This document shows, one piece after another, positions 56,516-64,000 of a stretch of DNA of 64,000 bases. The notes beneath the pieces were generated by a model. The model was not told the origin of the DNA. It did no database searches and was given only the letters and a program-made list of their open reading frames with translations. Position 1 is the first letter of the stretch. Every line of letters begins with the position of its first letter. The DNA is taken from assembly GCF_950023065.1 (NCBI RefSeq), contig NC_088678.1, positions 27,022,580 through 27,086,579 on the forward strand, written 5' to 3'. The DNA comes from Planococcus citri (Eukaryota; Arthropoda; Insecta; Hemiptera; Pseudococcidae). The position numbers and the translations under genes were made by a program.

Positions 56516-58146
56516 ATAATTTTAATTCATCTCTTGCATTGAGATTTGAATTCAACGTGTTCTACGTAAAATTTGATTACTTTTGGCGGTTACAATTTTC
56601 CAAACTCCGAAAATGATCGCTCAGCATCGGAGTTGCTATGCGATAAAGCAAAACAGCAACGAATGAGTGTCGCAAAGATTGGCAAATTTAGGCTCTCCGC
56701 TTGAAAATTTTGCCTCCAAATAAGGATCACAAAACTCCACGATATATGTAGTTTCTTGGTGTTTTCTGTCTTCGCCCTACATTTCTCTACATCTTTTGAA
56801 TCTAAGCTATACTGCAATAATTATTATTCATCTTACAGTTCATCGGTAGGAACTATTGACAGGTAATGCTGCAGCCACTTTCGAGCCGTTTTACTGCATT
56901 TTTTTCCTCTTTATTGGCTGTTTTAATTTTGTTTCGTTTACATTGCATTTCAAACTGGAACTGACGAACCAAACAATTTATTAGCCATATGGCATAATAA
57001 TAAGAAATAACTTATTGTTTGGTATTTGTAGAAATCACGAATTGTTGAATTTTTTATTTGAATTTAATTATGACAGCAGAACTAGTAGTGTCACTGCCAA
57101 CAGAATGTATTGTGTGGCCCTGATATGTATTCATTGCTAAGTATACATATGTACAAAGATCAAGCCGAATTTTTCGTCAAAAGAGTGACCAAATGTCAGA
57201 ATAAGTTTTGGTAACTGATACTGTAAATTAAAAAAATGAGTGACAACCGGTAGGATAAACGAGACTTTTATTAGTAGATAAAAAAGGACCTCACCTAAAT
57301 AAATACAGTAGTTTAAATTCAGTTTGTTTGTTTTTTCAAATTGATAATTTTTTAACAGAATTTCAGAACCATCAACCAATACGGTGAAAGCAAAATACAA
57401 AAACTATTTCACAATCAGCGATTAGCCTGCAGATGGTTTGTTTATTTATATAGGTTCAATTATTATAATGTTTTTTTGAAGCGAGGAAAAATCATAAAAA
57501 TAAGGGCCTGAAAAGGAGTTTTAAGGACTAAACCAAGATTGAAAAAAAGACCACTTGTGATGCCTACTTCATGAGCCGATTGAGCCCGATGAAATTTTAT
57601 TCGTCATAAAATGCTCATGTTGGTAAAAAAAAATTAAGTCATTGAAATTCAGCATAATATTGTGTTTTTTCAAAACAGTAATTTAAATTCGTTTTTTTTT
57701 CAAATTGATAATTTTTAAACAAAATTTCAGAACCGTCAACCAATATGGTGAAAGCAAATGCAAAAACTATCTTGCAATCAGCCATTAGCTAATGGCTTGT
57801 TTAAGTTCATGTTCGATTCTCGTTTACAAAACTTTTTTTTTGAAGCGAGGAAAAATTATCAAAATACGAGCCTAAAAAGTACTTTCTGGGAAAAAAAGGC
57901 TTTTAAGGATCAAGATTTTAAAAAAAGGACCACTTGTGATGCCTGTTTATGAGCCCGATTAAATTTTATGTCACAAAATGCTCATGTTGGTAAAAAAAAT
58001 AAGGTCGTTGAAATTCAGCATGTATGTATGATTTTTCACAACGTACCTGTGATATAACGAACAGAAATTATCAACGTGTTCAAAGCTGAGGTATCATAAG
58101 GGAGCCTTCAGAACTACCTCACGCAAATTTGAATGAAAAGTAGTAG
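56516..58146. repeat. Duplicated block, copy 1 (hAT 3' end plus tail modules)
   Basis: Order: hAT transposase C-terminus (minus strand), 'aactggaactga', 'gacagcagaacta', 'gtattgtgtggccctgatat', 'gataaacgagacttttatta', then two tandem tail modules of about 360-400 bp (57300-57650 and 57665-58060). Each tail contains 'gaaccatcaaccaatatggtgaaagc', the hairpin, 'gaagcgaggaaaaat', 'aggaccacttgtgatgcct' and 'aaatgctcatgttggta'. It ends with 'gtacctgtgatataacgaac' and 'gccttcagaactacctcacgc'. Copy 2 is at 59676-61535. Confidence 0.8.
56590..56817 (-). pseudogene. hAT transposase C-terminal (dimerisation) fragment, copy 1
   Basis: Minus-strand frame ending SHSNSDAERSFSEFGKL and a stop at 56590-56592. 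The phrase LPIFATLIRCCFALSHSNSD..ERSFS is the conserved hAT dimerisation motif (the usual form is SxPHSNADxERxFS). Only the last 75 codons or so remain; nothing like the catalytic core is in the window. Confidence 0.75.
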
Positions 58147-59760
58147 AAAAAGTTGGTTTGGGAAGATTTTCCTAGGCGAGGGTGCTCAAAATGGCGCCGG
58201 AAGAGAAAATTGAGGCGAAAATTTATGAAAAAATTACAAAAATTGGGTAAGTTCAAAATGGATGGAATACCTGTACCCGTACCCAAAAAAATTTTGAATA
58301 CGTGTACCCGGTAACCGTACTCGATTCTCATGAGGAGAAAATCTGTACCATACCCGAAAAATTAACTTTATGAAATTTTGCCATTTACGGACAATATATG
58401 ACTTCCAAGAACTGATCAAAAGTTTTGCAATTTGTAGACAATGTGAACTTGAATTTTGAAAATTGCTCAACTTCAACTGAAAATCATTACCCTGGAGCAT
58501 GCTTTTCCAGTCTACTGTTTCCAGAGAGTTCACAAATTGTTGTTGAAGAAAAATTGAAAAGCATAGATAGATACACAAAGCATTATAGCAGCCCATACGC
58601 AAAAGGCAAATGCAAAAAACTCTCTTGCAATCAGCGCTTGGAATTGAGCTACGAGGGATTGATTTTTGGAATGTAGAGGTGTTTCCGATTATTTTGAGAT
58701 ATTGTTGACGATGACACTGGGCAGCTTTTTTTGACCTTTTTTGTGATAGGGTTGAAAATGGGCTTAATCAATATGTTTAGAGCCTAAAACAAAAAACAGA
58801 GTGAGTTTTTTAAATTTGAGTTGTTTTTGTGCTTGGATGTGTTGCGTGTTGCGGATACGTATTTGACGTTAATTGAATAATATATTATCACATGATTGTT
58901 AGTTCGGTGCACAAATAGGTATGCTGATTTCTAATCCGTCATCGAGTTTTAGTTGCTTCAAATGTTTTTCAGAATTCGAAGTGATTATTTATGCAGACAT
59001 CATAATTTAATTTTGAAAAAAAAAATGGAATCTAAGGACCATTTTTCACCAAAAAAAGAAGAACTAAAAAAGTACCCTACCCTAATATTATCGATTTCTA
59101 GATGTAAGTATGTATTAGGTACGAATGTTTTCGACTTGTCAAATCGATTGAAAACTGTTTCAAACCGTTTTGAATAAGGTTCTGGAACCTCCAGCGAATT
59201 TTTGAAACTTGAAATTCCCACAAAATTTCATCAAAATGGAGTTGGAAAGTCGAAATTCATCTGCAAACTAATTTCAACTCGCTACGAAGTATGACTGCAG
59301 GCGGATTTCAAGTCGTTTTGAAGCCTCCAGCGACTTTTTGAAAATTACTGGAGCCTCCAGTAGATTTCTGAAACTTGGAATTCTAACGAAATTTCATCAA
59401 AATAGAGATGGAAAGCCGAAATTTACACTGCATTCCAATTTTAAAGACTTCTGAAGACTACTTCAGGTGGATTCGAGTCATTTTTTGGAGTCTCCAGCTG
59501 ATTTTTGGAACTTGAAATTTCACGAAATTTCATCAAATGCAGTTGGAAGGCCGAACTTCTTCATTCTGCGAACTGATGATTTCAATGTTGCCCCGGAGGA
59601 TTCGCCGGTGGGAAGGGGTGCAATAGATCCTTACGCGGAATTCTGTTGGAATGGGAACGCGATCTGGTCGATTTCCATATAATTTTAATTCATCTCTTGC
59701 ATCGAGTTTTGAATTCAACGTTTTACCTACTTGTTTGTAAAATTTGATCACTTTGAGCAG

Positions 59761-59890
59761 TTACAATTTTCCATACTCCGAAAATGATCGCTCAACATCG
59801 GAATTGCTGTGCGATATAATCGATGAAGCAAAACAGCAACGAATGAGTGTCGCAAGATTGGCAAATTAAGGCCCTCAACTTGAAAATTTT
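59761..59890 (-). pseudogene. hAT transposase C-terminal fragment, copy 2
   Basis: Minus-strand frame ends ISHSNSDVERSFSEYGKL with the stop at 59761-59763, the same end as copy 1 with conservative changes. Upstream the frame is disrupted by an indel and a stop. Confidence 0.68.
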
Positions 59891-61296
59891 GCCTCCAAAT
59901 AAGGATCCCAAAACTCCACGATAGAAAATAACTTACATTTTAGTTTCGTGGTGTTTTCTGTCTTCGCCTTAACGTTCTCATCTTGAATATACATGTAACT
60001 TCTGTCATACTCGTATTTCTCTACATCTTTTGAATCTACGCTATGCTGCAATAATTTTCATTCATTTTAACACTTCATCGGTAGGAACTTTTTCACTGCA
60101 TTTTTTTCTGTTATTGGCTGTTTTCGTTTTGTTTTTACATTGCGTTTCAAACTGGAACCGAACAATTTATGTTTGGTATTATTTGTAGAAACCACGAAAA
60201 TTGTTGAATTTTTCATTTGAATTTAATTATGACAGCAGAACTATTCGTGTCACTGTGAGCTGAATGTATTGTGTGGCCCTGATATTCATTGCTACATCTG
60301 TACAAAGATCAAGCCAGATTTTTCGTTAAAAGACTGACCAAATGTCAGATTAAGTTTTGGTAACTGATATTGTAAATTAAAGAATAGGTGAAAACCGGAA
60401 GGATAAACGAGACTTTTATTAATAGATAAGAAAGTTACCTAAATAAATACTTAAGTATAGTAGTTTAAATTCAGTTTTTTTTTTCAAATTGATAATTTTT
60501 TTAAACAAAATTTCAGAACCATCAACCAATATGGTGAAAGCAAATTCAAAAACTTTCTTGCAATCAGCCATTAGCTAATGGCTTGTTTAAGTACAGGTTC
60601 GATTTGAAATTACTGTCGAGGAAAAATGTTATCAAAATACGGGCCTAAAAAGGACTTTCTGGGAAAAAGGGCTTTTAAGGATCAAGATTGAAAAAAAGGC
60701 CCACTTGTGATGCCTGTTTATGAGCCCGATTAAAGTTTATTTGTCATAAAATGCTCATGTTGTTAAAAAAAAAGGTCGTCGAAATTCAGATTTGTATGCT
60801 TTTTCAAAACGTACCTACCTGTGATATAACGAAATCTAAGGACCATTTTTCACCAAAAAAAAAGATAACTAAAAAAGTACCCTACCCTAATAGATAAGTA
60901 CCTAAAGTAGTTTAAACTCAGAGTTTTTTTTTAAATTGATAATTTTTTAACAAAATTTTAGAACCATCAACCGATATGGTGAAAGCAAATGCAAAAACTT
61001 TCTTGCAATCAGCGATTAGCTGATGACTTGTGGTGTAGGTGCATTTTTTTAGTTATAATGTTTTTTTGAAGCGAGGAAAAATCATGAAAATAAGGGCCTA
61101 AAAAGGACTTTCTGAGAAAAAAAGACTGTTGAGGACCAATATCGAAAAAAAAGGACCACTCGTGATGCCTGTTTTTGAGCCCGATGAAATTTTATTCGTC
61201 ATGAAAAATGCTCACGTTGGTAAAAAAAAATGAAGTCATTGAAATTCAGCATATGTGTGTTTTTTCAAAATATAGTACCTATGTACCTGTGATATA

Positions 61297-61444
61297 AGAG
61301 TTGTTTCACAAACCTAACATAAGAGCTAACATAACGTTTAAGAAGACCCATTAATGGGAATCTTAAGTCAAAACATAAGAACTAGTCAATCAGAAAACGT
61401 TTACTTATGCCTTATGTTATACGTTTTAGTTTGTGAATAAGGCT
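61297..61444. mobile_element. MITE, 148 bp, TA target duplication proven by empty sites
   Basis: Copy 2 reads GATATA then the insert (AGAGTTGTTTCACAAAC .. GTTTGTGAATAAGGCT) then TAACGAAC. Copy 1 at 58051-58060 and a third copy near 60825 read GATATAACGAA without it. The TA at the site is duplicated (61295-61296 and 61445-61446). The ends are imperfect inverted repeats sharing TTCACAAAC. A Tc1/mariner-type non-autonomous element fits best. Confidence 0.88.
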
Positions 61445-61535
61445 TAACGAACAGCAATTATCGATGTGTTCGAAGTTGAGGTACTTACCAGGGAACCTTC
61501 AGAACTGCCTCACGCGGATTTGAATAAAAAGTAGC

Positions 61536-62569
61536 CTAACTTGTAGTAGGCAGGGATAACTAGTATAGTATACTAACTTACATAACCAACAAAATCTTAG
61601 TTTTTTTTGATAACAACTCTTGATAGATGTGATACAAATTTGGATTCTTCCGATGTATTTTAAATGGGAGAATTATTTTTTTCAATTCAAAAAAAGGTGT
61701 ACTTGAAAGATTAAGCGCCCCAAGGGGGGGGGGGAAACCTTAGGTATTTGTATACATTTATGTTGTCCAACTTTAACATGGAAGGGGTTATTCGCAATCA
61801 AATGTTTCATTTTCAATTTTTTATAATCGATTTAATTTTTAGTGTGCTTTTAGCACGACTATTGGTCTCGGTCTGAGAAATGTGATTTCATTACACCTGA
61901 TCCTGAATGTTCTCTTACACTGGCCCTGTGTACCATATTTCTATAAAGATTTATCCTATCTCTACATTTATAGATAATAATGAGGTTTTTCGTGTACCTA
62001 CACCTCCAACCACTGCCCCTCCGAAAAAACCCTCGGTTGTAATCATGATCGAAAATGACTTCAATATATTCAAGTGCGCAGCTCCAAAATTTCTCCTTAG
62101 AGGAAACCCCAGTTCCTGGTCCCACTAATGAAAAAAGTGGTTCCAAATGGTTCTAGTTACAAAATATAGTAAAAAATTGAAAATTTGAAAAAAAAATTCC
62201 CTTTACTTCGCTTATTTTGCTTGAAAAACACAAATTATTATTTCAGTTTTATAAAAAAAAAAAAAATTGAAAAGAAGATTCAATGATAGAGAACCAAAAA
62301 GAACCGATTTTTGAGAAGGGTTTTGATGGTTCTTCTTATTTGAAATCTAGTTCTGGTTCTTGTGATGGTTGTTATTTTCTTTAAAAATTTGATCAGTAGT
62401 AAATGGTTCTAAATTTTATCAAGTTCATGCTGAGCAATTGCATTTTTAGTTCATTATTTTAATGCATAAATTCTGAAAGAAAAAGAGAAAAGGAACTGTG
62501 TATCAAGATCAGATAAGAGTACGAGATTTTTTATTAATATAATGTAGATAAAAAAAAGGTATGTACTTA
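61536..62569. other. No gene recognised
   Basis: AT-rich with a G-run near 61720. A 95-codon minus-strand frame (61859-62146) has no recognisable domain. From 62130 to 62420 there are several 'ggttct' and 'agaacc' words, looking like short degenerate repeats. Confidence 0.4.
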
Positions 62570-62939
62570 AATGAATACTTTAAATTCAGAGTTTTTTGAA
62601 ATTGATAATTTTTTAACAAAATTTTAGAACCATCAACCAATATGGTGAAAGCAAATGCAGAAACTATATTGCAATCAGTGCAGCGATTAGCAGTGGCTTG
62701 TTTAATTGGTTATAACATTATTACATATTATGATTGATTTTTTCGATGTTTTTTTTTTTTAAGTGCAGTTTGAACGCCTTCATAATTTGGAAACAGTTTA
62801 AATTCTGAACAATTATTTTCAAATTTAGTAATTTAAAATCAATGTATAGAATTATTCTGAAAATTGTTTTAAAATGTTGTAAATTTAAAGGCAATGGGAA
62901 TTCTAAAAAAATTGACTAAGTATATGAAATTTTGACAGA

Positions 62940-64000
62940 GGGCAGATTGGCCCCACTGCCGAAGGTAGTGCTGACGTAACATATCCCTTATGGCTTATAG
63001 TAATGTAGGTAACGTGTGTAAATATCTTAAAAGAAGTAGGCTAAGTACACTACGTACTCGCGCATACAAGGCGGCACCCTTCTTGAAGAGAAAGGGTTCG
63101 CGAGCCGCTAGGAAAGGGCTCGCGAGCCGTTGACAGTTATAGCTCGAGATAGGGATTCTTGGTGACATTTATAGTCCGAGATAGGATTTTTGGGCATAAA
63201 TTAACAAAATCACATAAATTCTTCAAATTTATGTGTACTTAGCAATTACGCTATTGGTACCCCACTAATGGGGGTGGAGACTTGACCATCTCAAGTCTCT
63301 TTATAATACTGATCTTCTCGCGGAATCACGGTAGATTTCAGAGTCTTGTCGTCGAGTAATGTCGTCGAGTAATGTAGTCGAATCGCTGTAAAGCAGGACT
63401 TCGCGGTTCTTACTCTACACTCTGAAAAATGTCTTGTTTCTTATTTCGATGATTCGCGATCGTCGGTTCGTATTCGAGACGTTGATAAAAATTACTCCAT
63501 GGGATCTCCTTATTTGAGGAAACCATGGTATAGTCCTCTTGTTTTCTCCATCTCGTTAGATGGTAAATAGCCTGCGTAAATTGGTGAGATTGATTTAGCA
63601 TATGTTCGATCAATAACAAGTGAACCTTTTTGATATCTTGGGATGTGTCCGGACATCACCGAGATAGGCAAAGAATTAAAATGTATCTCGTTTAGTTAAG
63701 TTCCATCGAACGCCTTAGTATTGGTTAGGCACCCGAAAGAGATGGAAAAACAAGTACAGTTGGTAGTAAGTGGTGAAATACACTTACTCATTTATTTGTA
63801 AGTATAATATTTTTACCTTTCTCATGGATTTCGAGCAAGGTGTCGTAATCCATGAAGATTAATTTTATATTGTTTTCTCGTGTAATTACTAGCAAAACTA
63901 CTCATTTTCGCATATCCTATTCTTCACAGGTGTTTAGGGTAAAATCTCTAGTTAGATTATTGTTTCGATTTTTATGATCTACGCCAACACACGCATGGCG
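62940..64000. repeat. LTR-like repeat, relative of 28978-30300, cut by the window end
   Basis: Less AT-rich than its surroundings, with 'gggttcgcgagccgctaggaa' and 'gggctcgcgagccgtt' in tandem near 63100 and the block at 63670-63790 shared with 29640-29770. No significant coding frame. The right end is outside the window. Confidence 0.4.

Larger units (their letters stand above)
59676..61535. repeat. Duplicated block, copy 2
   Basis: Same order of landmarks as 56516-58146, with two tail modules (60470-60850 and 60905-61300). It contains a 148-bp MITE absent from copy 1. Between the blocks, 'tctaaggaccatttttcacc' and 'agtaccctaccctaata' at 59033-59090 recur at 60838-60890. A further partial tail lies at 62570-62705. 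Confidence 0.8.

Noticed and set aside
57720..57790. Micro-ORF starting ATG GTG AAA GCA in the hairpin module
   Set aside because: Other copies have indels and changed starts, so the reading frame is not conserved; the hairpin is.

Overview
This is eukaryotic nuclear DNA, not bacterial. It is AT-rich, with genes split by introns that have GT..AG borders. The protein families and dense transposon debris point to an insect. Frequent TAGGTA/GTAGGTAGGTA strings and the repeat style suggest a hemipteran such as a scale insect or mealybug, but that is a guess from texture. Most open frames in the window are chance frames in repeats.

Three genes can be reconstructed from splice sites. (1) An extracellular Cu/Zn superoxide dismutase lies on the minus strand at 13861-20120. 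It has three coding exons, 174 aa, a signal peptide and every metal ligand. (2) A GMC-family FAD oxidoreductase (glucose-dehydrogenase-like) lies on the minus strand at 31394-39100. It has three coding exons, 628 aa and a complete active site. (3) A small tetraspanin lies on the plus strand at 50645-51661, with five exons and 210 aa. Weaker coding candidates are a two-exon minus-strand piece at 43898-44390 with one in-frame stop, a 28-residue membrane exon at 2621-2704 (minus), and a short frame at 48206-48376.

The rest is mostly repeats. Retroelement debris: a broken Ty3/gypsy-type reverse transcriptase piece joined to a gag piece in the wrong order (44416-45762), and an integrase scrap near 52.9 kb. 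DNA transposon debris: two hAT-type elements with perfect 8-bp target duplications (4495-5653 and 28228-30546), two copies of the hAT transposase C-terminus (56590-56817 and 59761-59890), at least six short inverted-repeat elements (MITEs; four with TA target sites, one of these with empty sites in the same window), and several foldback sequences. Tandem DNA: a 4-unit array with a period of about 914 bp (20566-24340), two adjoining arrays of about 130 and 124 bp (9.76-10.64 kb), and a duplicated 56.5-61.5 kb block carrying a short hairpin module.

Layout: 0-13.8 kb repeats; 13.9-20.1 SOD; 20.6-24.3 satellite-like array; 25.2-30.5 transposons; 31.4-39.1 GMC gene with repeats in its 5.7-kb intron; 39.1-43.9 upstream DNA and MITEs; 43.9-45.8 candidate gene and retroelement; 48.2-50.4 MITEs; 50.6-51.7 tetraspanin; 52.9-64.0 transposon and LTR-like repeats. 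The genes are unrelated neighbours, not a pathway. I found no CRISPR array, operon, rRNA or tRNA, and no convincing new multi-gene system.
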